From NCBI GenBank assembly GCA_012103325.1, contig WLWY01000005.1:1-64000 (forward strand): a stretch of 64,000 nt of DNA, read 5' to 3'. A program made the position numbers and the translations under genes. Origin of the DNA: Alphaproteobacteria bacterium. GTDB taxonomy: Bacteria; Pseudomonadota; Alphaproteobacteria; UBA8366; GCA-2717185. The notes beneath the pieces were generated by a model. It was not told the DNA's origin, searched no databases, and saw nothing but the letters and a program-made list of their open reading frames with translations. Below are positions 8,490 through 17,041 of the stretch, one piece after another (positions within the stretch are counted from its first letter, which is position 1; each line of letters opens with the position of its first letter).

Positions 8490-9254
8490 ATGACATCACA
8501 AATCGAACGGGTTGTGCTCATCACCGGTGCAGCGAGCGGCGTGGGCGCGGCGACAGTCCGCGCGCTTGCTGGACCGGGAACGGCGATGCTGTTGCACACC
8601 CGCCGCAACGAGGCGGGATTACAAACGGTTGCCGAGGCCGCGCAGGCGGCCGGTACGGAGGTCGCGACGGAACTCGCCGATCTCGCCGAGGCGGACGCGT
8701 CGGCGGTGCTGGTGGCGACAACCTTGGATCGGTTCGGGCGGCTGGATCAAATCGTCAGCAATGCGGGCTATGCCGACAAGCGAGGGTTCGGCGATGTGGA
8801 CGCCGCTGCGCTGCGCGCGTCGCTGGCGTCGATTACGGAGGCTTTCTTTGGGCTCGTCACCGCCGCACTGCCGCAACTCGAGGCGTCGTCCTGGGGCCGG
8901 GTCGTTGCGGTCAGTTCCTTCGTCGCCCATTCCATCGGGGTCAACGATACGATCTTCCCGGTGTCCGCCGCGGCCAAGTCTGGTCTGGAGGGGCTGGCGA
9001 AGACCTTGGCGTTTCAGCTTGCCCGCACGGGCACGACGGTGAACTGCGTGTCGCCGGGCTTCACGCAGAAAGATCCCGGCGCACATGCCGCCGTGTCGGG
9101 CGATGGCTGGCAGCGCGCGGCGGACGCGGCGCCAATGAAAACGCTGGTTACGCCGGCCGATGTTGCTGCGGCGATCGCGTTCTTTCTCAGCCGGGAGGCG
9201 GACCGCATCACCGGGCAGGTCCTGCACGTGGATGCAGGCCTGGACCTTCTTTGA
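8490..9254 (+). CDS. SDR-family protein lacking the catalytic tyrosine
   Basis: A 254-residue short-chain dehydrogenase/reductase fold. The cofactor loop TGAASGVG is at residues 12-19, SNAG at 90-93 and the active-site serine strand VSS at 141-143. The usual Tyr-x-x-x-Lys is altered: lysine is K163 but position 159 is serine (PVSAAAK), so the catalytic tyrosine is absent. The C-terminal ITGQVLHVDAG is typical of FabG-like SDRs. It may bind nucleotide without normal reduction, or use another residue. It lies 61 bases ahead of a TauD-like dioxygenase on the same strand. Start has GGAG about 14 bases upstream. Confidence 0.82.
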   Translation: MTSQIERVVLITGAASGVGAATVRALAGPGTAMLLHTRRNEAGLQTVAEAAQAAGTEVATELADLAEADASAVLVATTLDRFGRLDQIVSNAGYADKRGFGDVDAAALRASLASITEAFFGLVTAALPQLEASSWGRVVAVSSFVAHSIGVNDTIFPVSAAAKSGLEGLAKTLAFQLARTGTTVNCVSPGFTQKDPGAHAAVSGDGWQRAADAAPMKTLVTPADVAAAIAFFLSREADRITGQVLHVDAGLDLL

Positions 9255-9280
9255 TTGAATTTGGTTTTCTGCTATATAGT
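9251..9280 (+). promoter_or_regulatory. Candidate sigma-70 promoter for the TauD-like gene
   Basis: TTGATT at 9251-9256 and TATAGT at 9275-9280 are separated by 18 bases, immediately upstream of the dioxygenase start at 9316. The stretch is A+T-rich compared with flanking genes. Prediction by eye only. Confidence 0.4.
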
Positions 9281-9315
9281 AAGAAACGGCAATTATGTTG
9301 ATGTAGGAATAGCTC

Positions 9316-10353
9316 ATGTCCGAGATGCTGCTGGAACCGGTGCGCGACCCGTCTGCCTGGAAAAGCGCCGACTTCGAAAACAACGACACGTGGATTCATC
9401 GTTTCACCGAACAGGATCTGGCGGAAATCGACTCTGCGCTAAAAGCGGTTCGGCAGAGGGGTCTGGCGGTGCCGGACTTCGGGCGCGACGAATTTCCACT
9501 GCCGGCGCTCCAGGAAAAGATCGACCGGGTGATCAAAGAAATCGAGAACGGGCGCGGTTTCGCGCTGTTCCGTGGCCTGCCGGTCGACAAGTACGATCTG
9601 GATACGCTGCGCGTGATCTATTGGGGGATCGGCGCCTATTTCGGCGACCCGATCTCGCAGAATTCCAAGGGCCAGATCCTCGCCGATGTGGTCGATCTGG
9701 GCAACGACTACAGCGACATCAACGGGCGCGGCTACAAGACGAATGCCGAACTGCTGCCGCATGTCGACTCGTCCGACCTCGTTGCGTTGATGTGCGTGAA
9801 AACCGCACGATCCGGCGGCGAAAGCATGCTGTCGAGTTCGATGTCGGTCTATAACGAAATACTCGAACATCACCGCGAATTCCTGCCGGTCCTTTATCGC
9901 GGGTTCAAGCGCGATTTGCGGGGCGAAGGCGTTACCGAGGAGCTCGACGAGCTGACGTTCCACGAAATACCGATTTTCAGCTATTTTGGTGGGCAGCTCA
10001 GCTGCAATTTCAACGACAAGATCATCCGGTCGGCCCATATAAAAATGGGTAAGCCTTTGACCGAACAGGAAGAGGCAGCGCTGCACTGCGTCATGACCCT
10101 GGCACGTCGGCCCGATATCTGTTTCCGCATGCATCTGCAGAAAGGCGACATACAGCTCGTCAACAATTATACGGTGCTGCATTCGAGAGCCGCCTATACC
10201 GACTACACGGATGAGGAACGCAAACGGCGCCTGATGCGCTTCTGGGTCAACTCGCGGAATGCTCGCGCACTGGAGCCGAATTTCGCGAACAAATACAATA
10301 CCGGCCCGCGCGGCGGGGTCGCCGTCGGAGACGGCGCCCACTACAATTTTTAG
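9316..10353 (+). CDS. TauD/TfdA-family Fe(II)/2-oxoglutarate dioxygenase
   Basis: The 345-residue protein has the non-haem iron facial triad of the TauD family: H149-x-D151 in LLPHVDSSD and the distal H289 in YTVLHSRAA. R308, in RRLMRFW, is the likely 2-oxoglutarate-binding arginine. Family members hydroxylate small acids using O2 and 2-oxoglutarate. The N-terminal GRGFALFRGLPVDKY block is typical. A second relative with the same H149/D151 numbering is encoded at 24948-26024. The terminator at 10348-10376 covers its stop codon. Substrate is unknown. Confidence 0.88.
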   Translation: MSEMLLEPVRDPSAWKSADFENNDTWIHRFTEQDLAEIDSALKAVRQRGLAVPDFGRDEFPLPALQEKIDRVIKEIENGRGFALFRGLPVDKYDLDTLRVIYWGIGAYFGDPISQNSKGQILADVVDLGNDYSDINGRGYKTNAELLPHVDSSDLVALMCVKTARSGGESMLSSSMSVYNEILEHHREFLPVLYRGFKRDLRGEGVTEELDELTFHEIPIFSYFGGQLSCNFNDKIIRSAHIKMGKPLTEQEEAALHCVMTLARRPDICFRMHLQKGDIQLVNNYTVLHSRAAYTDYTDEERKRRLMRFWVNSRNARALEPNFANKYNTGPRGGVAVGDGAHYNF

Positions 10354-10376
10354 CGTCCAGGGACGACGCGCTAAAA
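10348..10376. terminator. Convergent terminator overlapping two stop codons
   Basis: TTTTAGCG (10348-10355) pairs with CGCTAAAA (10369-10376) around a 13-base loop. The T run works for the plus-strand dioxygenase and the A run for the minus-strand ompW. The stem contains the TAG stop codons of both genes. The stem is short and A+T-tipped, so strength is uncertain. Confidence 0.5.
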
Positions 10377-11042
10377 GCGGTAACCGATTCCGACACCGAC
10401 GATGACCGGGTTGATGTCGACGTCGAGGGTGCGCACGGTGCCCCCGGAGTTGAGTTCGACGTCCATGCCGATATCGATGTATTTCACATCGAAATTCACG
10501 AACCAGTTTTCCGCAAAGTGATAATCTATGCCGGCTTGTACGGCCCACCCAAGGGAGTTGTCGGCCTTTACGCTCGTCGGCCCAAGCACCGCTTCGAGCG
10601 AACGGTCGGCGTTCTCCAGATAGGAGATCGTGTAGTTTATGCCGGCGCCGAGATAGGGGCGGAACTTGCCCTTGGAGTTGAAGTGATACTGCAGCAGCAA
10701 GGTCGGCGGCAGCAGCATGGTTTCCGCCGCTTTGCCAAGGCCTGCTATCGCCCCAGTACCATCAAGGTCGTGCGGCGACGTGGCGAGGATAAGCTCGATA
10801 CCGATGCTGTCGGTCGCCATGTAGGTGATATCCAGTTCGGGAACGACCGCGGGCTGCGGCTCGAGACCGGACGTCAGAAGATCCGGAGCAATACCGCCGC
10901 TCTCGCTGGTCGGAATTACGCCGATACCTCGTAACCGGACAAGCCAGTCACCTTTATCGACGGCGAAACTTTCAGAAATCGGAAGCAGGAATGCGGCAAC
11001 AATCGTTGCAAGTATTACGAGTTTTTTTTCTGTACACGGCAT
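10371..11042 (-). CDS. ompW: OmpW-family outer-membrane beta-barrel protein
   Basis: A 223-residue precursor. A signal peptide (LVILATIVAAFLLP, cleavage probably after ESFA near residue 28) precedes GDWLVRLRGIGVIP, the usual first strand of OmpW. Later blocks PPTLLLQYHFNSKGKFRPYLGAG and the closing FDVKYIDIGMDV and VGIGYRF match the eight-stranded barrel, with the aromatic C-terminal residue that outer-membrane insertion needs. OmpW forms a narrow channel for small hydrophobic molecules. It faces the dioxygenase gene convergently with an 18-base gap. Confidence 0.9.
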   Translation of the reverse strand: MPCTEKKLVILATIVAAFLLPISESFAVDKGDWLVRLRGIGVIPTSESGGIAPDLLTSGLEPQPAVVPELDITYMATDSIGIELILATSPHDLDGTGAIAGLGKAAETMLLPPTLLLQYHFNSKGKFRPYLGAGINYTISYLENADRSLEAVLGPTSVKADNSLGWAVQAGIDYHFAENWFVNFDVKYIDIGMDVELNSGGTVRTLDVDINPVIVGVGIGYRF

Positions 11043-11693
11043 CGGACAAAGTTCTCATCGATTGCCAGGCTCCCCATCTGTGATCTGCGTGGATCAAAAT
11101 TTCGTTGTGTATTTCCATGGAGAACTCTGGATGTAGAACCGCCGTACCCCTCGACCCTAACGTTGAACAATCTCTGCTCCAGCGTGTATTGCAACTATAA
11201 AGGACCGCGTCGCCTTTGGACATATCTTCAGCGATGTCGGGGAGAGAACATTCGATTCGTATTGGCGGTTTTGCGAATATTCCTATTGCTTCAAGTTTGT
11301 GTTGTGGGTTTAGGGTGAAAGCGGCATGATTTGATGACAAATATATGCTAACCATATGCAATTAAATAATATATTTTCGATACAATCGTGTGTCCGACAG
11401 CGTCCAAACGGGGCTGGCTGGTATTGTAGAGGGCGGTAATCTGGGTCGGGATTTGCTACGAATTTTGGCTGCTGCAACAAATAGCCGCAGGCCTATACAA
11501 CTGCCTGAATTTTTCGGAAAACACTTTGCGCGTGATAGTAAGAGCAAATAGTGCATAATCTGAATATGAATCGCGTATCAGTCTAATTTTTATATGGTTA
11601 ACACTTAAAGCCAGCAATTCAGTGTGGCTTTCTTTGTTGAAGTCGACGTAGATTTTCTTATCGTTGTAATATCGAAATCAAATGCGAGGAATC
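11043..11693. other. 650-base A+T-rich gene-poor region
   Basis: The stretch between the ompW start and the XRE regulator is much richer in A+T than its surroundings. It must hold the promoters of both flanking genes. Two minus-strand frames cross it but have no recognisable motif or ribosome site. One plus-strand frame (11390-11551) reads like protein and is listed separately. A weak hairpin AAAGCCA/TGGCTTT lies at 11607-11631. It may be decayed, acquired DNA. Confidence 0.5.
11390..11551 (+). CDS. Possible small ORF or gene remnant (53 aa)
   Basis: A GTG-initiated frame encodes 53 residues with a protein-like composition: a hydrophobic helix (GRDLLRILAAA) followed by RRPIQLPEFFGKHFARD. It has no clear ribosome-binding site and the upstream bases are very A+T-rich, so it may be the tail of a decayed gene rather than an active one. 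An antisense frame of 64 codons overlaps. I do not recognise a family. Confidence 0.22.
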   Translation: MSDSVQTGLAGIVEGGNLGRDLLRILAAATNSRRPIQLPEFFGKHFARDSKSK

Positions 11694-12122
11694 ATGGCGA
11701 GAGCGAAGAGGCGTACTGTTCAGGAATTTGGCGCCCACCCGGTTGATGTTTACGTTGGACAACGCGTTCGGATGCGTCGCGTCATGTGTGGATTGAGCCA
11801 GACGGCGCTCGCCAACCGGATCGGCCTGACCTTCCAGCAGTTGCAAAAGTATGAGAGCGGCATGAACCGTATCTCGGCGAGCAAGCTGTGGCTGATCGCA
11901 CAAGAGTTGGATGCGCCGGTGCAGTGGTTCTTTACCGATGCGGTGGTTGGCAAAAGCCCGACCGCGGAGTTCGGCACGAAACGCGAAACGCTGGAGCTCG
12001 TCCGCAATTTCATGAACATTTCTCCGGAATCGCGCAAGCATTTCCTGTCGCTCGCGAAATCCGTCGGCCCGGAAGCTGTGGACGAAGCGGAAACCGAGGA
12101 GATGGAGAGCCCGGCAGTCTAA
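11694..12122 (+). CDS. XRE-family helix-turn-helix regulator
   Basis: A 142-residue cytoplasmic DNA-binding protein. The Cro/CI-type helix-turn-helix spans about residues 19-75, with RVRMRRVMCGLSQTALANRIG and FQQLQKYESGMNRISASKLW (recognition part and following helix). The remainder is an acidic tail (ETEEMESPAV) that may mediate oligomerisation. This architecture is common in Alphaproteobacteria as single-domain regulators. The in-frame ATG four codons earlier (11682) is possible; MARAKRR is the commoner beginning. A strong terminator follows at 12160. Target genes are unknown. Confidence 0.88.
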   Translation: MARAKRRTVQEFGAHPVDVYVGQRVRMRRVMCGLSQTALANRIGLTFQQLQKYESGMNRISASKLWLIAQELDAPVQWFFTDAVVGKSPTAEFGTKRETLELVRNFMNISPESRKHFLSLAKSVGPEAVDEAETEEMESPAV

Positions 12123-12159
12123 TTCTGAGTAACGGCGCCGATTAGAGCGTCCGAAGTCG

Positions 12160-12188
12160 CGCCTCCGGTGTTCGCCGGAGGCGTTTTT
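12160..12188 (+). terminator. Rho-independent terminator after the XRE gene
   Basis: CGCCTCCGG (12160-12168) and CCGGAGGCG (12175-12183) form a perfect 9-bp stem with loop TGTTCG, followed at once by five T residues (12184-12188). It lies 38 bases after the regulator stop codon. Confidence 0.9.
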
Positions 12189-12220
12189 CGTTGTGCGGCG
12201 ATTTTGTTTACAGCAGGGAC

Positions 12221-12655
12221 CTATTTTGGCTGCTGCACCTTCAACGTCGTCATCGTGAAGGCCGGATAGCGTTCGCCTTCTTCCTCGATTGTCGTGCCGA
12301 TGACTTTGAAACGCTTGCCTTGCGCTTCCAGACCTTCCGGTCCCGCATAGACGACGCTGTCGGGAATATGCCGCATCTTCGCGGTGATGAAGCAGAGCCG
12401 CTCCTTGAGGGCCTTTTCGAGGGAAGACCAATAGGCTTCGTATTCGGCACTGCCCTGTTTAGCGCCGCTCACATAGAATGTATTGGCACGCTTTGCGATG
12501 GTGACGATGGTTTCGCCTTCCTCGCCGCCGCAGACCAGCGACTTGCCGGATTCGGTGCGCCATTCGCCGAGGGCGATCTGGTTTTCGCTGGCCGCTGCCG
12601 TCGCGATACAGCCGAACAGGATACCGAGCACGATAAGTATTGGTTTCGACGTCAT
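12221..12655 (-). CDS. Exported hypothetical protein
   Basis: A 144-residue protein starting with a clear Sec signal peptide (PILIVLGILFGCIATAAA, cleavage near residue 22), then about 120 soluble residues, so it is probably periplasmic. The mature part contains three cysteines and a GEWRTESGKSLVCGG opening, but I recognise no family. It stands alone on the minus strand between the XRE terminator and the molybdopterin oxidoreductase. No function is proposed. Confidence 0.75.
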   Translation of the reverse strand: MTSKPILIVLGILFGCIATAAASENQIALGEWRTESGKSLVCGGEEGETIVTIAKRANTFYVSGAKQGSAEYEAYWSSLEKALKERLCFITAKMRHIPDSVVYAGPEGLEAQGKRFKVIGTTIEEEGERYPAFTMTTLKVQQPK

Positions 12656-12743
12656 AGCCTTATCTTTGCAGTCCTTTGGACCGCCTTTATATCGAGTTCT
12701 GTAACGCGGGTGGCAAATTTTGACGAAAAGTTCAGCCGGTTGG

Positions 12744-14891
12744 TTATGCCCCGGCGGCCAGCGGCGTTAGCTGACAGCGCATGCCGCGTGAATCCGGGGA
12801 TCCGGTGACCGGGTCCCAGGGCCCGGCGTAGGACATGGCGCCGTTGATATTAATGTCGCACGCGCCTAAATCCGGGCTGTCCGCATCGGGCCGCCACCAC
12901 CCCATGCCGGTGGCGACGACCCCGCGCGGCGCGCGTTCGGTCACCTGCGCCCGCAATCGGCAATGGGTTGCAATGCCCGGCGTCCGCAGGGATACCCATT
13001 GCGCGTCGGCGACGCCATAGGCAGCCGCGGTCTCGGGATGGATCTGGATGAGCGGATCGGGCGAAACTTTGCGCGCCCACGCTTGATCGCGGAACCGGGA
13101 ATGGTGGTAGGTCTTCTCCCGAATCCCGGTGATGAGGATAAGCGGATAGTCCGCTCGCGATCGCTCATCCGACTGATCGGCGCTCGGCGCGACGTGGTCC
13201 GGTAGCGGTTCGAGGCCCAAATCGTTCAGGCGCTCGGAGAACAGCTCGACCTTGCCGGTCGGGGTTCCGAAGTCGGCGGATTCAAACTCTCCCTGCCGAT
13301 GGGGGAAGGTGGCGTAGCCGTTCTCCTGCAGGGCGTCGATTGTGATTCCGCTATCGCCGAGCAGATATTCGTTGAACGCGCGCTGGTCTTTCCAGGGCAG
13401 GAAATCCTGTGTGAGCGCTTGCCGTTCGGCCAGCTTGTCGCGCAGGCTCAGCGCGATGTCGAGATCGCAGCGCGCTTCGCCGCGTGGCGGGACGACCGCC
13501 CTTGTATAGCTGACGCACGGCACGCCGCCCTGCAACTGCACCTCTTCCTCTTCGAGGGTGGTGGTCTTCGGCAGAACGATATCGGCGAAGGCGGCGGTCG
13601 GCGTCATCGTCTGTGCCGCGACAGCGACGAAGTCGAGCGACTTGAGCGCTTCGATGGTCCGCGCCGCATTCGGATAGGTGACAACGATATTGACACCGCT
13701 GATATACAGGGCGCGGACCGGGTAGGGCTTGTCGGTCAGGATCGCATCGATCACCGAAGGGTTATGGCAGGCCGTTTGCCAGCCCTCGGGGCCGGCCCAT
13801 AGCGGGAAGCGGTCGGCGCCGATCGTCTGCTTTTCGGTTTCCCGTGGCAGACGGAACTGCGGATCGTGCAGCAGGTCGAGATAGGTCCGGAAGCCTTTCG
13901 GCCGCTTTACTAGGCGATTGCCACCGGGCCTGTCCAGATTGCCGCTGATCGCGACCAGACAATCGAAGGCGCGGAAGGTCTGCACGCCGGCACTGAACGC
14001 GTCGATGCCATGCCCGGGCACGAAGACGGAAGGGCCGTCGGCGTAACAGCGAGCCGCTTCGACGATATCTTCCTCTGCAACGCCGGTGAGCTCGGCGGCG
14101 ACATGCGGCGGATACTCTTCGACGCGCGCCTTGTATTGCTCAAACCCATGGCACCATTTGTCGACGAAGTCCCGGTCGTAGCGGTCCTCGGCAATCAGGA
14201 CATGGGCGATGGCCAGCGCGAGCGCGGCATCCGTGCCGGGGCGAGGGCGCAGCCAGATATCGGCAAGGTCGCTCGCCGGTCCCTGTATCGGGTCGATGAC
14301 GATAATGCGGCCGCCCCGTTTCTTGAGCGCCTTGAGCGCCATCCATTGTACCGGGTCGGCAGCCTGCGGGTTGCGCCCGACCAGCATGGCACACTGCGCG
14401 TTGTCGATATCTTCGCCGTTTTTCATTGGCGTGCCAGTGATCTTCTCGCCCAGCGCCTGGCAGCCGCCGCACAGATCCTGGTTGATCATCCAATTCGGCG
14501 AGCCGATAGAGCGCAACAGCAGGGCCATGACGGCGCCGCGGCTAAAGGCGGCGCCACTGACAGCACCGGCAATTGACAAGGGACCGTAGGTGGCGCGGGT
14601 TGCCGCGAGCCGGTCGGCCATTTCGCTGAGCGCCCCATCCCAGCTAATGCGTTCCCACTTGCCGCTACCGCGTGAGCCGACGCGGCGCATCGGATACTGC
14701 AGGCGGCTGTCATTGTCGGTCCATTCCCGCACCGCCCGGATACCCTTAACGCAGAAACCGCCCTTCGAGCCCGGGTGGTCCGGATTCGGCGCGATCTTCG
14801 TCACCTGTCCGTCGCGAAGGGTGACCAGCGAGCCGCAATAGGTGTTGCATTCCCAGCATTGACTCGGATGGACGGTTTCGGTCGTGGTCAT
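12744..14891 (-). CDS. Molybdopterin-dependent oxidoreductase, DMSO reductase family
   Basis: A 715-residue catalytic subunit of the DMSO-reductase superfamily. The N-terminal [4Fe-4S] motif is intact: C12-x2-C15-x3-C19-x27-C47. The molybdopterin guanine dinucleotide domains follow (MLVGRNPQAADP, IIVIDP, VSGVNIV) and the C-terminal MolyDop-binding barrel has GVADAQWVSLRTPG. There is no twin-arginine signal, so the enzyme is cytoplasmic. No electron-transfer subunit or chaperone gene adjoins it. I chose the ATG at 14891 because it precedes the cysteine motif at the usual distance; the longer frame adds an unlikely 15 residues. Substrate unassigned. Confidence 0.88.
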   Translation of the reverse strand: MTTTETVHPSQCWECNTYCGSLVTLRDGQVTKIAPNPDHPGSKGGFCVKGIRAVREWTDNDSRLQYPMRRVGSRGSGKWERISWDGALSEMADRLAATRATYGPLSIAGAVSGAAFSRGAVMALLLRSIGSPNWMINQDLCGGCQALGEKITGTPMKNGEDIDNAQCAMLVGRNPQAADPVQWMALKALKKRGGRIIVIDPIQGPASDLADIWLRPRPGTDAALALAIAHVLIAEDRYDRDFVDKWCHGFEQYKARVEEYPPHVAAELTGVAEEDIVEAARCYADGPSVFVPGHGIDAFSAGVQTFRAFDCLVAISGNLDRPGGNRLVKRPKGFRTYLDLLHDPQFRLPRETEKQTIGADRFPLWAGPEGWQTACHNPSVIDAILTDKPYPVRALYISGVNIVVTYPNAARTIEALKSLDFVAVAAQTMTPTAAFADIVLPKTTTLEEEEVQLQGGVPCVSYTRAVVPPRGEARCDLDIALSLRDKLAERQALTQDFLPWKDQRAFNEYLLGDSGITIDALQENGYATFPHRQGEFESADFGTPTGKVELFSERLNDLGLEPLPDHVAPSADQSDERSRADYPLILITGIREKTYHHSRFRDQAWARKVSPDPLIQIHPETAAAYGVADAQWVSLRTPGIATHCRLRAQVTERAPRGVVATGMGWWRPDADSPDLGACDININGAMSYAGPWDPVTGSPDSRGMRCQLTPLAAGA

Positions 14892-15032
14892 CGGCACTCC
14901 CTGCGGACCTGTATAAACGCGTGCGAAGTATAGCATGGTTTGGTCGCCGCCGCTTCGGGCTTGAACGCTCCGGTCTGAAGCCGTTTACTAAGCGCCAGAA
15001 AACACTTAAACGCTGCAGCAGGGAGATCACCG

Positions 15033-15638
15033 ATGAAACTCTACACAACCAAGGTCGCTCCGAACCCGCGGCGCGTTCATATCTTTCTGGCCGAAAAAGG
15101 AATTGAGGTCGATTGCGTCGAAATCGATCTCGGCAAGTCGGAAAATCTCAATGCCGATTTCGTCGCCATCAATCCGCTGGGACGGGTGCCGGTCCTGGAG
15201 CTCGACGACGGTACCGCTATCGCCGAGTCTGTGGCGATCTGCCGTTACTTCGAAGAAGGTCAGCCGGAGCCGCCGCTGTTCGGCACGGATGCGACGGACA
15301 AGGCGGTCGTCGAAATGTGGAACCGGCGGATGGAGTCCGAAATTCTGGGGAATGTGTCGATGTGTTTCCGCCATTGCCACACCTACTGGGAGGGACGCAT
15401 CCCGCAGGTTGCCGAGTTCGGCGAGCTCTGCCGCAAGAACGTGCTCGAGCGGATGGCATGGCTCGACGGCGAACTAGCGGATCGGGAGTTCATCGCGGGC
15501 GACCGGTTTACCGTGGCCGATATCACCGCGTTCACCGGCATTACACTGGGCCGCATTCCCAAAATCCGTATCGGCGAAGAACTAAGCAATCTGCAGCGCT
15601 GGTATGACGCCGTCGGAGCGCGGCCGAGCGCCGCATAG
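15033..15638 (+). CDS. Glutathione S-transferase
   Basis: A 201-residue cytosolic GST. The N-terminal thioredoxin-like domain (about residues 1-80) contains MKLYTTKVAPNPRR, the cis-proline segment GRVPVLELDDG and the glutathione-binding ESVAICRYFEE. The C-terminal helical domain has the N-capping box FTVADITAF. Members conjugate glutathione or act in reductive detoxification. GGGAG about 10 bases before the ATG supports the start. It is divergent from the molybdopterin oxidoreductase; the 141-base gap should hold both promoters. Confidence 0.92.
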   Translation: MKLYTTKVAPNPRRVHIFLAEKGIEVDCVEIDLGKSENLNADFVAINPLGRVPVLELDDGTAIAESVAICRYFEEGQPEPPLFGTDATDKAVVEMWNRRMESEILGNVSMCFRHCHTYWEGRIPQVAEFGELCRKNVLERMAWLDGELADREFIAGDRFTVADITAFTGITLGRIPKIRIGEELSNLQRWYDAVGARPSAA

Positions 15639-15646
15639 GCGAGTAG

Positions 15647-16021
15647 TTAGTGCTGCTCGTCGCCGCGGATGCCGAGCCACCACATCCAGCCCATCACCGC
15701 GCCCTTGATACGAGGCAGTGCGATGAAAGCGCAGAGCAGGGTCAGCGGCGGCCAAAGCGCCCAATGTATCCAGGTCGGCGGCGCGTAAAGCTGTTCGACC
15801 ATCAGCACCAGCGGCACGATCAGGTGTCCAACCACCAGGATCGTGAAATAGGGTGCGATGTCATCGGTGCGGATTTCGCCATAGGGCTCGCCGCAGGAGC
15901 TGCAGGTCGCGGCAGGCTTCAAGTAGCGCGCGAAGATATTGCCGCGCCCACAGCGCGGACAGCTGCAGGAGAGCCCCCGGCCAACGGCGCGGGAAAGGGT
16001 GACGCTGACGCTGTTTGTCAT
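15647..16021 (-). CDS. DUF983 family membrane protein
   Basis: A 124-residue protein with a zinc-ribbon-like pair of cysteine knuckles (CPRCGRG and CSSCGEP) near the N-terminus, then two hydrophobic segments, about residues 58-78 (FTILVVGHLIVPLVLMVEQL) and 87-105. This is the DUF983 layout found near cytochrome oxidase assembly genes in many Alphaproteobacteria, although no oxidase gene is visible here. It converges with the GST gene, with only eight bases between stops. Function unproven. Confidence 0.85.
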   Translation of the reverse strand: MTNSVSVTLSRAVGRGLSCSCPRCGRGNIFARYLKPAATCSSCGEPYGEIRTDDIAPYFTILVVGHLIVPLVLMVEQLYAPPTWIHWALWPPLTLLCAFIALPRIKGAVMGWMWWLGIRGDEQH

Positions 16022-16138
16022 TGAGATACCTCGACAATTTTCCGGCGTCGCCTTTGCGGCGATAGCACAACAGATATCTATTCCGCTTTAGGCAGGCATG
16101 CCAGTGATTGGCGACGGATTGGTCCGCGGCATAGTGTC

Positions 16139-16999
16139 CTATTCGAACTCAAACCCGGTTAATTCGCGCAGTTTGTCATTCTCACTCGCGAAGTAATCCT
16201 CGAGATAGGCGCGGTCGGCATCGGTCATCGCCGGGATATCCTGCGAGATCAGCGATTTCAGCCGGCCGTGCAGTGCTGTCGGGATGCACCGCTTGACGAG
16301 GGAATTTATGAACTTGAGGGTGTGCTCGGAGCCGAGCAGCTTCTGCAGCATGCGGCCGGCGTTATTGTACTGGAACGATTTGTTTTTTTCGACATCGAGT
16401 GCGAATTTGAAGTCCGGTTGCGGCACTTCGAGGAAATTCAGACATTGCCGCGCATATTTCTCGGGATCGTTCGAGAAGGCCTTGAAATCGATCAGTAAAA
16501 AGTCGTCGAGCTCGAAATGTTTCAAATATACAAGCAGTTGCGCGTGATACTTGCTGGTTTCCAGATAGACCGGATGGGCGTCGATGGCCTCGCGGAACGG
16601 TAGGGTTTCGTTCCCGCTGCGGATGTTGTGCCAATAGGCCGAATAGGTTCGGTCTGCGGGCCTGCGCAGCAGATAGATGAATTTCGCGCCGCTGGCGACG
16701 CCGCGGATCCGTTCGGGCACGCTCTGTCCCCATCGCGGCCGGCGGCTCGATGGCGGCGAGTGTTCGGCGATCGGCGCCATGGCGTAGCTTGTCGAGGCGT
16801 CGAGCAGCATCACGTCGTCGGCCGCGGCGGGAAACTGCGTGCGATACCAGGCCTCGCCCTTGTCCCAGTAGGTCGAAAAGAAATGCGGTTCCTTCGGCGA
16901 GGAGAGCTGTATCGCCGGGTGCTGGTCCAGCAGGAAAGCAAGACTCGTCGTAGCCGCTTTTTGCGCGCCGATAATGAATGCCCGTGGCGGATAACTCAT
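16139..16999 (-). CDS. Sulfotransferase family protein
   Basis: A 286-residue PAPS-dependent sulfotransferase-like protein. The 5'-phosphosulfate loop is IIGAQKAATTSLAFLL (residues 9-24), followed by SPKEPHFF. The 3'-phosphate strand is FIYLLRRPADRTYSAYWH, with the conserved Arg and Ser. This organisation resembles carbohydrate (heparan-type) sulfotransferases. No transmembrane anchor is visible. It stands alone; upstream lies the 272-bp palindrome at 17042-17313. Likely acceptors are surface polysaccharides or small metabolites. Confidence 0.88.
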   Translation of the reverse strand: MSYPPRAFIIGAQKAATTSLAFLLDQHPAIQLSSPKEPHFFSTYWDKGEAWYRTQFPAAADDVMLLDASTSYAMAPIAEHSPPSSRRPRWGQSVPERIRGVASGAKFIYLLRRPADRTYSAYWHNIRSGNETLPFREAIDAHPVYLETSKYHAQLLVYLKHFELDDFLLIDFKAFSNDPEKYARQCLNFLEVPQPDFKFALDVEKNKSFQYNNAGRMLQKLLGSEHTLKFINSLVKRCIPTALHGRLKSLISQDIPAMTDADRAYLEDYFASENDKLRELTGFEFE

Positions 17000-17041
17000 C
17001 GTTTGGGATCAATTCCGTTCGAAGCGAAGGATTGGAGAGGT

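Noticed and set aside
10972-11361. 129-codon frame on the minus strand
   Set aside because: Overlaps the ompW signal sequence in another frame and continues into A+T-rich DNA; no motif or ribosome site.
12744-14891. Selenocysteine formate dehydrogenase
   Set aside because: The frame is intact without an in-frame UGA, and no formate dehydrogenase accessory genes are nearby.
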